Origin: an uncultured Clostridia bacterium | GTDB lineage: Bacteria > Bacillota > Clostridia > Christensenellales > DTU072 | Reading direction: 5' to 3' | Length of the DNA stretch: 51,808 bases | Assembly (NCBI GenBank): GCA_944349655.1 | Contig: CALVNL010000001.1 | Location: 1-51,808 of the forward strand | Shown: positions 42,195 through 51,266 of the stretch, piece after piece | How the letters are laid out: every line of letters starts with the position of its first letter | Numbering within the stretch: the stretch's first letter is position 1 | Notes under the pieces: generated by a model | Databases searched by the model: none | What the model was told of the DNA's origin: nothing | Seen by the model: the letters and a program-made list of their open reading frames with translations, nothing else | Translations under genes and position numbers: made by a program

Positions 42195-42941
42195 TTACTG
42201 ATTAAGCATATCGTTCATATTGTATATTCCCGGGTTTTTGCCTACCAGGAAACGAGCTGCGCTTAAACTGCCTTCTGCAAAAACAGCGCGACTTTCGGCC
42301 TCGTGTTTGACAGTTATTACTTCGCTGTTCATAAAAAACGATATTTCGTGTTTTCCGACCACCGTACCGCCGCGTAAGGCGTGAATACCCAGTTCTTCGG
42401 GTTTTCTTTTACCGGTATGACCGTTTCGACCGAAAACATATTGTTTATCGGGTAGAACTTCCTTAATACCTTCTGCAAGCAACAGAGCGGTGCCGCTGGG
42501 AGCGTCAACTTTACGGTGGTGGTGGGTTTCTACTATTTCGATGTCCGCCTGATTTCCGATGACGGAAGCGGCAAGTTTAGCGATACGCAGCAAAACGTTT
42601 ATACCTACGCTCATATTTCCGCTTTTGAAAACGGGAATGGTACGGGAAGCTTCGTCTATAAAGGCAAGTTCCTTTTCGTCGTAACCCGTAGTCGCTATAA
42701 CGCAGGGTATTTTATGTTCCACCGCATAGGGTAGGTAGTCGTAAATTGCTTCTCTTACAGAAAAATCAATGATACAGTCTGCTTTTTCGGTTATTTCTTT
42801 GCAAGAGGAATAAACGGGAACGGAAAAGTTGTTTTTATCGGCGAATTTATCGACGCCGCATACTACTTCGTCTTCGCGGGAAACAACTTCGTTGACGATT
42901 TTTCCCATTGCACCGCCGATGCCGTAAACGATAATTTTCAT
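42195..42941 (-). CDS. dapB: 4-hydroxy-tetrahydrodipicolinate reductase
   Basis: A 248-residue NAD(P)H-dependent enzyme of lysine and diaminopimelate synthesis. Dinucleotide motif GIGGAMGKIV at the N-terminus; catalytic/substrate motif ETHHHRKVDAPSGTALLLAEG; C-terminal FMNSEVITVKHEAESRAVFAEGSLSAARFL read as blocks. Its start overlaps the dapA stop by four bases. Last gene of the riboswitch-controlled operon asd-dapA-dapB. Confidence 0.95.
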   Translation of the reverse strand: MKIIVYGIGGAMGKIVNEVVSREDEVVCGVDKFADKNNFSVPVYSSCKEITEKADCIIDFSVREAIYDYLPYAVEHKIPCVIATTGYDEKELAFIDEASRTIPVFKSGNMSVGINVLLRIAKLAASVIGNQADIEIVETHHHRKVDAPSGTALLLAEGIKEVLPDKQYVFGRNGHTGKRKPEELGIHALRGGTVVGKHEISFFMNSEVITVKHEAESRAVFAEGSLSAARFLVGKNPGIYNMNDMLNQ

Positions 42942-43828
42942 TTTTTCACCTCGAAATTAAGTCCGAATTCACGCATAGCCGCAGCTAAAACGTCGGTTTT
43001 TTCCATTTTAATCATAGGCAGGCGCATATAGTCGGAGTCAATAAGTCCGAGCCAGTAAGCCGCGGTTTTTACGGGAATGGGGTTTACTTCGCAGAAAAGC
43101 GCGTTTATAAGGTGCAACATTTCAAACTGGTGCAATTTTGCTTTTTCGTAATTTTTTTCCAGGCATGCGTCCGTCATTTCGCGGAAATAACGGGGGATAA
43201 TGTTGCTTGCTACGCTGATAGCGCCGAGTCCGCCCACTGCCATACAGGGGAAAGCTATTCCGTCGTCGCCGCTGTAAAGATCTATCGCGTCGCCGCAAAG
43301 ATGCTTTATTTCCATCATCTGACTTACGCTCCCGCTGGCTTCCTTGACGGCGGCGATATTGCGGTATCCTGCTAATTTAGCTACCGTTGCGGGCAGCATA
43401 TTAACTCCGGTTCTTCCGGGAACGTTATACAAAACCATAGGTATTCCGATACTGTCGGCTATAGCTTTGTAATGCGCGACAAGCGAGTTTTGGGTAGCCT
43501 TATTATAATAAGGGGTAACCACAAGTACGGCGTCTGCACCGAGTCCCTCGGCTTCGCGGGCGTATTCTATGGCGGTAAAAGTGTTATTGCTTCCGGCGCC
43601 GAGTATTACGGGGATCTTTCCGTTGACTTTTTCCAAAGCGAATTTAGCCACGGCGGTTCTTTCGTCGTGCGTCATAGTGGTAGGTTCGCCCGTGGTACCG
43701 TTTATTACGAGGGCGTTGACTCCGTTAGCAAGCTGGTCGTCCAGAAGTCTGTCCAGAGACGCAAAATCTACTTTGTCGTCCTTGAAAGGAGTAATCAGAG
43801 CGGTAGCAGTACCTTTGAAAATTGTCAT
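42938..43828 (-). CDS. dapA: 4-hydroxy-tetrahydrodipicolinate synthase
   Basis: A 296-residue class I aldolase condensing pyruvate with aspartate semialdehyde. The Schiff-base lysine is K162 (AAVKEASG), the catalytic tyrosine is Y134 (VLYNVPGRTG), and NGTTGEPTTMTHDE is the family loop. Middle gene of the asd-dapA-dapB operon, 34 bp from asd. A ribosome-binding site with GGAGGC lies before the ATG. Confidence 0.96.
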   Translation of the reverse strand: MTIFKGTATALITPFKDDKVDFASLDRLLDDQLANGVNALVINGTTGEPTTMTHDERTAVAKFALEKVNGKIPVILGAGSNNTFTAIEYAREAEGLGADAVLVVTPYYNKATQNSLVAHYKAIADSIGIPMVLYNVPGRTGVNMLPATVAKLAGYRNIAAVKEASGSVSQMMEIKHLCGDAIDLYSGDDGIAFPCMAVGGLGAISVASNIIPRYFREMTDACLEKNYEKAKLHQFEMLHLINALFCEVNPIPVKTAAYWLGLIDSDYMRLPMIKMEKTDVLAAAMREFGLNFEVKK

Positions 43829-43862
43829 TTTTTTGCCTCCGTTTGCGGATTATTATTATAAA

Positions 43863-44864
43863 TTATTTATTGTCTTCGTTCATCAGATATTCCATTATCT
43901 GTACGGCGTTGGTTGCGGCGCCTTTACGGATATTGTCGGCGACTACCCAGATATTGCAGCCGGAGTCGACGGTTTCGTCCAGTCTGATACGACCTACGAA
44001 TACTTCGTCCTTATCCTCGGCGTAAATGGGCATCGGATATTTGCCGTTGGCGGGGTCGTCCACCACCACCAATCCTTTCATCGAAGAGAGAGCTTCTTTG
44101 ATGCCTTCGAGGGTGCAGGGCTTCTTGAATTCGATATTGATGGATTCGCTGTGACCGTGTCTTACGGGAACTCTGACCGTAGTCGCAGTAACTTTAATAT
44201 CGTAGTCGTTCAATATCTTTTTGGTTTCGAACATCATTTTTTCTTCCTCTTTGGTATAACCGTTGGGAAGGAAAACGTCTATCTGCGGAATAACGTTTCC
44301 GAAAATAGGATAGGGGAATTTCCGGGTTTCTCCTTCTTTGGCCTGATTTACCAGGTCGTTATATCCGGCAACGCCTGCCCCGCTGACCGCTTGGTAGGTG
44401 GAATAAACGATTCTTTTAATTCCGAATGCGTCGTAAAGAGCTTTTACGGGAAGCATAGCCTGAATGGTGGAGCAGTTGGGGTTAGCAATTATACCGTGAT
44501 GTTTCTTTGCTTCGGCAGCATTGACTTCGGGGACCACGAGGGGAACGTCGGGGTTGGTTCTCCACTGAGAAGAATTGTCGATAACCACCGTTCCGTGTTC
44601 GGCAAAGATGGGAGCGAAATCTCTGGAAGTGCCGCCGCCTGCCGAGAAAAGAGCAAAATCGATTTTCTTATCGACGATATTTTCTTTTTTTAATTCTATT
44701 ACGGTATGTTTTTTACCCATAAAATCGATTTGTTTTCCCGCACTTTTAGCGGATGCGTAGAGATAATAATTATCTACGGGCAGATTGCGTTCGGAAAGAA
44801 CCTGCAAAAATTTGCTTCCTACCATACCGGTTGCGCCGACTACGGCTACATTGTAACGTTTCAT
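43863..44864 (-). CDS. asd: Aspartate-semialdehyde dehydrogenase
   Basis: A 333-residue enzyme reducing aspartyl phosphate to the semialdehyde. NADP motif VGATGMVGSKF at the N-terminus; nucleophile C131 in ANPNCSTIQ; SGAGVAGYNDL and RVPVRHGHSESI present. The start at 44864 follows GGAGGAT at the right spacing; a longer in-frame reading would run into the leader terminator. First gene after the lysine riboswitch, so lysine should repress it. Confidence 0.96.
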   Translation of the reverse strand: MKRYNVAVVGATGMVGSKFLQVLSERNLPVDNYYLYASAKSAGKQIDFMGKKHTVIELKKENIVDKKIDFALFSAGGGTSRDFAPIFAEHGTVVIDNSSQWRTNPDVPLVVPEVNAAEAKKHHGIIANPNCSTIQAMLPVKALYDAFGIKRIVYSTYQAVSGAGVAGYNDLVNQAKEGETRKFPYPIFGNVIPQIDVFLPNGYTKEEEKMMFETKKILNDYDIKVTATTVRVPVRHGHSESINIEFKKPCTLEGIKEALSSMKGLVVVDDPANGKYPMPIYAEDKDEVFVGRIRLDETVDSGCNIWVVADNIRKGAATNAVQIMEYLMNEDNK

Positions 44865-44871
44865 TTTTTTA

Positions 44872-44906
44872 TCCTCCAAAAAAAATAACGGTGTAAACAC
44901 ACCGCC
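44872..44906 (-). terminator. Riboswitch-controlled terminator
   Basis: Minus strand hairpin CGGTGT/ACACCG (44889-44904) followed by a T run that ends at the asd ribosome-binding site. It is the expected expression platform of the lysine riboswitch. Confidence 0.82.
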
Positions 44907-44923
44907 AATACCGTACTTTGATT

Positions 44924-45089
44924 CTAATAGTACTCCATCTTTCGATGACAGTCGCAGACCTCTTAAAACCTGCGCCCAACTCCGTTTCGGACAAGAAAAA
45001 ACGAAGTTTCGGCGGATATACCCTTTCGTCGGGAGAAGCCTTGCCGCTTAAAGATACCCGATTACTGATGTTATCCGCGCCTCTATTAG
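44924..45089 (-). ncRNA. Lysine riboswitch (L box)
   Basis: A 166-nt aptamer on the minus strand. P1 pairs CTAATAG (45089-45083) with CTATTAG (44930-44924). Conserved internal elements in order: AGAGGCGC, a CAGTAA loop region, GGGT, the CCGCCGAAA block, TTGGGC and GACTGTCA. This is the L-box consensus order. Binding of lysine should stabilise P1 and allow the downstream terminator to form, shutting off asd-dapA-dapB. Confidence 0.92.
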
Positions 45090-45103
45090 CACGTGTTGCG
45101 TTA

Positions 45104-45133
45104 ATAATATCATAAAGGGTTGTATTCTGTCAA
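45104..45133 (-). promoter_or_regulatory. Promoter of the lysine operon
   Basis: Minus strand TTGACA (45133-45128), 18-bp spacer, TATTAT (45109-45104), just upstream of the riboswitch. Confidence 0.82.
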
Positions 45134-45276
45134 TAATTTATACGCTTATTGCTTAAAAAGCAGCGATTTTTATTTATACTTAACGGAACCGAAAGGAAGA
45201 TAATGTTTTTATCCGAGAAAGCTTCGGCTCGTTTGACTTTTGGTTATTTTTCATTTAACATAAAAATGAGGAAAGA

Positions 45277-48072
45277 ATGGAAAGGAAATCGTACGCAAAC
45301 CGTATTATCAACGAAATTTTATCCAACCCGTCGCCGGCGGCGGTGCTTTTGATGAAATCCGACGGAGCAAGCATAGGATTTCTTACTGAACTAGCGAATT
45401 ACCGCAAACACACTTACTGGTTAAATGCAGAATTCGATAATTTACATTCTTTTATTACCGAAATAGCGAAAAAAGTTTTTGCCGACGAAGAAGACGAGTT
45501 ACGCAAAATTCTTCAATTCAAACATTGTGAATACGATTTTAATAAAGACGCGATTATAATAAACAAAATTCACTCAAAAATAGCTTCTCTGGAAGGAGAT
45601 TGCCTGCTGATTATCGACAGTATAGAAAAGAGTGAAAGCCTTAATAATAAGGATATGATAGAATTGTTTTTGAAAAACAGTCCGCGCAATCTGAAAACCG
45701 TACTCGTTAGCGAAAATTTTATCGATATAAATTACAATATTTTCAAAGACGGTTGCCCCGTGCTGATAGACACACCCCCCGAAGACGGTAATTCTCTGGA
45801 CTATGAGTCCTTGAAGGGAGAAGGATTATCTTTTGAAGAAAGAGCTTTCCTTTGTTATGTTTCGCAAAAAACTCATCTCGGAAGGGATTTTCTGAATAAA
45901 CTTTATCCCGATGCCGATAAAATGCTGGATTATCTCAACAAGCGTTATCGCAATCTGGTATTTTGCAAAGGAAACGACTTGTTTTGCTTCGGGAAGGAAC
46001 TGCATAGCCGTTTAGCGGAAGATGAACCTGAATTGCTTAAAAGTCGATTTTTCGAAAAGAATTTGGATAGTTTACTATGCGATTACTTTATTTCGGCAGG
46101 TAAGCCCGTAAAGGCGTTGGAAACGGCGGTCAAGGCAAGAGACGCCGAATACGCCGAAAAAGCCGCTCGCGCATTGATAAAGGACAGGGAAAGAACCTTT
46201 ATTCTCGAAGAATATATCAAAGCAAACATAGAAAAAATCGTCTTTCCCGAAATTTCCGACGGGTACCCTTGTCTGAAACTTATAAAAGGATTTATTTATC
46301 TTTGTCGGGGCGAATATTCAGCGGTAAGGGAAATTCTCAACGACGAAATAACGGGTTTTGAAGAAAATTCCGATGAAGAAATTTTTGCACGTTCGCTTTA
46401 TTTCCGTTCCCTTACGGGGGACAAGAAATACGAACAGGCCGTTCTTTATGCGAGGAGTTTATACGACAATCGGTCTCAGTCTGATTTTTACAAAAGAGTT
46501 CTGGCTTTTCATTATATTGTTTCAAGGTTGCCGCTGGCTATAAAAAACAGCGGACTCGGATTTAATTTAAGCGATTTTAGGAATATCGAGTATATTTTGT
46601 CCGACAGAAAGAACGTTAATGAAATCTGGTATGCCGAAGCGTTGCAGGCTATGGCGGAAGCGTATTTCGATTTCGGTCATTACGGGAAAGCAATGGAATA
46701 CATAAAACAGATAAAGGAGATGCTTCCGTTTTACGTCATTCCTTATAAACTTATGGGTTTTTACTATTATGCCGGAGAAATGGAAGAAGCTGAAAATATT
46801 GCTAAACAAGCTCTTACAGACGCAATGAACAACAGCATAGATACCGATTTTGCCGATATATATACGCTGCTTGCCAAAGCGACGATGTACTACAATAAAT
46901 GCGAAGAGTCCTTAAGTTATATCGATAAAGCGGTCGCTTGCAAGGATACCGCAGAGGCAGGGAAAATATATACCGTCGCAGTCCGTGCGATTTTGCTTGC
47001 CAGAACGGGGAAAGCCGATTACGGCAGAGACGTGGCGAAAGTTTATGCCAAGTATTGCGAACTTAATTCTTTAAGAAACGTCTTTTATCTTTACGGAGCC
47101 ATATCCTATTGCGAATGGATTTCCGGCAACAACGAAGAAGCCTTGATATATGCCCGAAAATGCGTGGCAAAGGCCAGCGTCAGGTCGGGAATATGGTTGC
47201 TTGCGAGCGCAATAAGTATAAACGTTCTTATGGAAAAAGACGAATTACGGGACGCTAAAAGTATTGTGGAAAAGATACTGTTAAGTATCGTAAATTACGG
47301 TATGTTGACGGTGGCGGCGGATTATTACGAGTGTTTTGAAAAATTGGTTTTGTTTGCCAAAGAAAACGGTATAGCGCATAATTGCGTTAAAACGCTGGAA
47401 GATAAAGTTTCGGAAAAATTATTGTCGTATTCGTACGATGACGGGGTATACGTCAAATTTATGGGGAACAGTTGCGTATACGTGGCAGGAGAGGAGATCC
47501 GTTGGAAAACCAAAAAAGAAAAGGAACTGTTTTTGTTGTACGTCTGGCAGGGAGAGCAGGGTTTGGATCGTAATTTTATATTGAACGTGCTTTGGCCCGA
47601 TTACGTTTATACTTCGGCTATCAATAATCTTAAAACAACCAATAACAATATGCGTAATACGCTCAATGCCGCCGGAGTGGAATACGAATTAACTTACGGG
47701 AACGGTAAGTATTATTTGAAAATAAAGAAATTACACACCGACTATAAATATTTTCTCAGCAAAATCGATTCCTATAAGAAAGACGCGGCTTTAGCGGTTC
47801 GCTTAAATGCGGCAAGGGAAATACTCACGCTTTATAACGGGGGATTTGCCAAAGAGATAACGCAGGGATTTTTCAGAAAGCACGGCGACAACATAAGAGA
47901 CAAGGTTCGCCTTATAACCGTGACGCTTATCGACGAACTGACGGAAGCGGGAGAATATATCGAAGCAAAACGATTGATAAACTTAGCCGAAAGCGTGGAC
48001 GACGCAAGCGAATACGGCATTCTTGCCCGTAACGTGGAAGGCAAATTCAAAGATTATTACGAGAGGGAATAA
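45277..48072 (+). CDS. SARP/MalT-like regulator with degenerate N-terminal ATPase
   Basis: A 931-residue regulator. Residues ~1-260 follow a MalT-like STAND NTPase layout but the P-loop position reads KSDGASIGFLTEL with no GK[ST]; a Walker B-like LLIIDSIE remains. Residues ~280-700 are helical TPR-type repeats (AEALQAMAEAYFDFGHYGKAME; ADIYTLLAKATMYYNKCEESL). The C-terminal ~210 residues are an OmpR-type winged helix plus a bacterial transcriptional activator domain (WKTKKEKELFLLYVWQGEQGLDRNFILNVLWPD). It probably binds DNA in response to an unknown signal without ATP hydrolysis. It overlaps the next start by one base. Confidence 0.85.
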   Translation: MERKSYANRIINEILSNPSPAAVLLMKSDGASIGFLTELANYRKHTYWLNAEFDNLHSFITEIAKKVFADEEDELRKILQFKHCEYDFNKDAIIINKIHSKIASLEGDCLLIIDSIEKSESLNNKDMIELFLKNSPRNLKTVLVSENFIDINYNIFKDGCPVLIDTPPEDGNSLDYESLKGEGLSFEERAFLCYVSQKTHLGRDFLNKLYPDADKMLDYLNKRYRNLVFCKGNDLFCFGKELHSRLAEDEPELLKSRFFEKNLDSLLCDYFISAGKPVKALETAVKARDAEYAEKAARALIKDRERTFILEEYIKANIEKIVFPEISDGYPCLKLIKGFIYLCRGEYSAVREILNDEITGFEENSDEEIFARSLYFRSLTGDKKYEQAVLYARSLYDNRSQSDFYKRVLAFHYIVSRLPLAIKNSGLGFNLSDFRNIEYILSDRKNVNEIWYAEALQAMAEAYFDFGHYGKAMEYIKQIKEMLPFYVIPYKLMGFYYYAGEMEEAENIAKQALTDAMNNSIDTDFADIYTLLAKATMYYNKCEESLSYIDKAVACKDTAEAGKIYTVAVRAILLARTGKADYGRDVAKVYAKYCELNSLRNVFYLYGAISYCEWISGNNEEALIYARKCVAKASVRSGIWLLASAISINVLMEKDELRDAKSIVEKILLSIVNYGMLTVAADYYECFEKLVLFAKENGIAHNCVKTLEDKVSEKLLSYSYDDGVYVKFMGNSCVYVAGEEIRWKTKKEKELFLLYVWQGEQGLDRNFILNVLWPDYVYTSAINNLKTTNNNMRNTLNAAGVEYELTYGNGKYYLKIKKLHTDYKYFLSKIDSYKKDAALAVRLNAAREILTLYNGGFAKEITQGFFRKHGDNIRDKVRLITVTLIDELTEAGEYIEAKRLINLAESVDDASEYGILARNVEGKFKDYYERE

Positions 48073-48935
48073 TGAAAACCAATTCTGAATGGAAAGACTA
48101 TAAACTGATAGCTACGGGAAACGGGGAAAAATTGGAAAAATTCGGACCGGTTACCGTATTACGCCCCGATCCGCAGGTTATCTGGGAGCCTCCGTTCGAT
48201 TTATCGGAATATAAAGGAACGAATGCTACATACAAAAGAAGTTCGTCGGGTGGCGGCAGGTGGGAAACTAAAAAATCAGTGCCCGAACATTTTACCGTAA
48301 CCTGGAGAAACTTAAGCTTCGAACTTAAACTTATGGGTTTCAAGCACGTAGGAATATTTCCCGAACAGGCGGTAAACTGGGCGAGAATGACAGAGGTTAT
48401 AAGCAAGGCGGAAGGTACTGTCAACGTACTTAATTTGTTCGGATATACCGGAGGGGCGACAGTGGCTTGTGTTTCGGCGGGGGCGAAAGTATGTCACGTC
48501 GATGCGGCAAAAGCGATGTGCGAAACGGCTAAAAGGAACGTTTCCCTAAACGGACTCGACGAAACCAAAACAAGATTTATAGTAGACGATTGCGTCAAGT
48601 TCGTGGAAAGAGAAATAAGAAGAGGAAAAACGTACGACGCAATCATAATGGATCCTCCAAGTTACGGCAGAGGACCCAAAGGGGAGATGTGGAGGCTTGA
48701 AGATAAAATATTTTCCTTGGTGAAACTTACCGAAAAGGTTATGAGCGACAATCCGCTTTTTTATCTTATCAATTCCTATACCACCGGATTGCAGCCGACC
48801 GTTATGAAAAACATTATTGACATAGTTTTTAAGGACAGAAAACACGTTGTGGACGCAGACGAAATAGGGTCGGAAGGAGAAGACGGGATAACGTTGCCGT
48901 GCGGATGTTCGGCATTTTGCACTTTCGGCGGATAA
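48072..48935 (+). CDS. Class I SAM-dependent RNA methyltransferase (RlmI/COG1092-like)
   Basis: A 287-residue methyltransferase. N-terminal beta domain (LRPDPQVIWEPPF), then the Rossmann core with SAM motif LNLFGYTGGATVA, acidic VCHVDAAKAM, and catalytic MDPPSYGRGPKGEMW, the DPPS/Y form of rRNA m5C/m7G-type enzymes. It lacks the PUA domain of E. coli RlmI, so its exact target base is open. Translationally coupled (TAATG) to the SARP-like gene. Confidence 0.86.
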   Translation: MKTNSEWKDYKLIATGNGEKLEKFGPVTVLRPDPQVIWEPPFDLSEYKGTNATYKRSSSGGGRWETKKSVPEHFTVTWRNLSFELKLMGFKHVGIFPEQAVNWARMTEVISKAEGTVNVLNLFGYTGGATVACVSAGAKVCHVDAAKAMCETAKRNVSLNGLDETKTRFIVDDCVKFVEREIRRGKTYDAIIMDPPSYGRGPKGEMWRLEDKIFSLVKLTEKVMSDNPLFYLINSYTTGLQPTVMKNIIDIVFKDRKHVVDADEIGSEGEDGITLPCGCSAFCTFGG

Positions 48936-48949
48936 TTTGAACAAAACGC

Positions 48950-48978
48950 TTGTTTAGTTTGTCGAAATATGTTATATT
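48950..48978 (+). promoter_or_regulatory. Promoter of pyrR-uraA
   Basis: -35 TTGTTT (48950-48955), 17-bp spacer, -10 TATATT (48973-48978). Confidence 0.6.
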
Positions 48979-48996
48979 TCTATTGGTAATCTTTAA

Positions 48997-49620
<624 letters not shown>

Positions 49621-49644
49621 TAAATAAAAAAAGGAGAACAACTT

Positions 49645-51186
49645 ATGAAACTTGTTTATGACGTTGAAGACAGACCTAAGTTCAGTAAACTTATAGTGTT
49701 TTCGTTTCAACAACTGCTTGCGATCATTGCGGCAACGATAGCGGTGCCCGCCGTTGTAAACGGTATGTTGGGTTATCCCGTTCTCGATGCGGCTTCCGCA
49801 CTCGTAGGCGCCGGTTTCGGAACGATCACTTATTTGCTGTTCACGAGGTTCAAGAGTCCGGTATTCCTCGGGAGTTCCTTTGCTTTTATTTCCCCGTTGG
49901 CGGGAGCTGCGGTTTTCGGCTATTTCGGTATTATGATCGGTGCCGCTTTCGCCGCTTTAGTCTACGTTATCATTGCGTTGGTGGTCAAATTCGTCGGCAC
50001 GAAATGGATCTCCAAGCTTATGCCCGCAGTGGTCATCGGACCGACGGTCGCTTTGATAGGGTTGTCTCTTTCCGGCAGTGCGGTATCCAGCCTGACTACC
50101 GCAAGCGGTTCGGGAATGCAATATAACCTCGTAGCCATACTTTGCGGTTTGTTTACGTTTTTCATGGTAGTGTTCTGCTCGGTGAAAGGGAATAAGACCA
50201 TGAAGATCATTCCTTTCATAATCGGTATCCTTTCCGGATATGCGTTGGCGGCGTTTTTCTCCATTTTCGGTTACGCCTGCCACGTCGATTATCTCAAGAT
50301 TATAGACTTCTCCCCGTTGGTAAATAACTTCAAAGACATAAGCATTCAGAGCTTCCTCGATTATCCCAAGTTTACTTTCCTGGCGACCGATACGGCTTTG
50401 GACGGAATAACCAAATTGCAATCTCTCGACGGCGCGTCCGTGGCGACCATAGCTTTGCTTTATATCCCCGTTTCTTTCGTGGTATTTGCCGAACACATCG
50501 CAGACCACAAGAACATCAGCTCGATAATCGAACGCGATCTTTTGGTCAAGCCCGGTCTGCACAGAACGTTGCTTGGAGACGGTATCGGATCCTTAATCGG
50601 AGCCATATTCGGAGGTTGCCCCAATACCACTTACGGAGAAAGCGTAGGTTGCGTGGCCATCACGAGAAACGCTTCCGTCGTAAGTATTTTAGGCGCAGCC
50701 GTAATGGCTATAGTGCTCGCATTCTTCTCGCCGGTCATGGCTTTCCTCGAAACCATACCTTCCTGCGTAATGGGCGGCGTTTGCCTTGCGCTTTACGGAT
50801 TTATAGCGGTAAGCGGTCTGAACATGCTCAGAGGAATAGATCTCGGAGAAAGCAAAAATCTTTTCACCGTAAGTTCCATTCTCGTTTCCGGTATAGGCGG
50901 ACTGAGTTTACAATTCGGACTTGCCACGCAGGGTAAAGCCATAGTTACCATCAGCTCCATCGCCACCGCTTTGATCATCGGAATAGTGGTGAACGTATTG
51001 TTCGGAAAGAAAACCGAGACCGAAAATCAAGAAGGCGGAGACAGCCTTCCCGCCGCTTATGTGGACGGGACTGCGGAGTCGGCCTTGAAAGATATTCAAG
51101 ACGAAAAAGCCTTTGAAAATCCCGAAGAGACCCCTGTTGCTTCCGAAACGGCGGCAGAGGAAACGAAGGAAGAGGTTGTCGAATAA
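49645..51186 (+). CDS. uraA: Uracil permease (NCS2 family)
   Basis: A 513-residue NCS2 transporter with about 14 membrane segments. Family motifs: FQQLLAIIAATIAVPAVV, VFAEHIADHKNISSI and the signature GGCPNTTYGESVGCVAITR. After the last helix (~455) there is an unusual 58-residue acidic tail (KKTETENQEGGDSL to EETKEEVVE), absent from most relatives. It would take up uracil for PyrR/UPRT salvage. Terminator follows. Confidence 0.93.
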   Translation: MKLVYDVEDRPKFSKLIVFSFQQLLAIIAATIAVPAVVNGMLGYPVLDAASALVGAGFGTITYLLFTRFKSPVFLGSSFAFISPLAGAAVFGYFGIMIGAAFAALVYVIIALVVKFVGTKWISKLMPAVVIGPTVALIGLSLSGSAVSSLTTASGSGMQYNLVAILCGLFTFFMVVFCSVKGNKTMKIIPFIIGILSGYALAAFFSIFGYACHVDYLKIIDFSPLVNNFKDISIQSFLDYPKFTFLATDTALDGITKLQSLDGASVATIALLYIPVSFVVFAEHIADHKNISSIIERDLLVKPGLHRTLLGDGIGSLIGAIFGGCPNTTYGESVGCVAITRNASVVSILGAAVMAIVLAFFSPVMAFLETIPSCVMGGVCLALYGFIAVSGLNMLRGIDLGESKNLFTVSSILVSGIGGLSLQFGLATQGKAIVTISSIATALIIGIVVNVLFGKKTETENQEGGDSLPAAYVDGTAESALKDIQDEKAFENPEETPVASETAAEETKEEVVE

Positions 51187-51214
51187 TTTTTCCCAGTCAA
51201 TATTGAATTATTAT

Positions 51215-51248
51215 AAAAAACCACGGTCAAACGGTCGTGGTTTTTTTA
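51215..51248. terminator. Bidirectional terminator
   Basis: AAAACCACG/CGTGGTTTT stem with flanking A and T runs between convergent uraA and rqcH. Confidence 0.88.
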
Positions 51249-51266
51249 GATTCGTCAATAATCAGT

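Noticed and set aside
45202..45352. Short frame with AAGGAAG before the SARP-like gene
   Set aside because: It overlaps the start of the 931-residue gene out of frame and ends in a Pro/Arg-rich shadow sequence; not supported as a gene.
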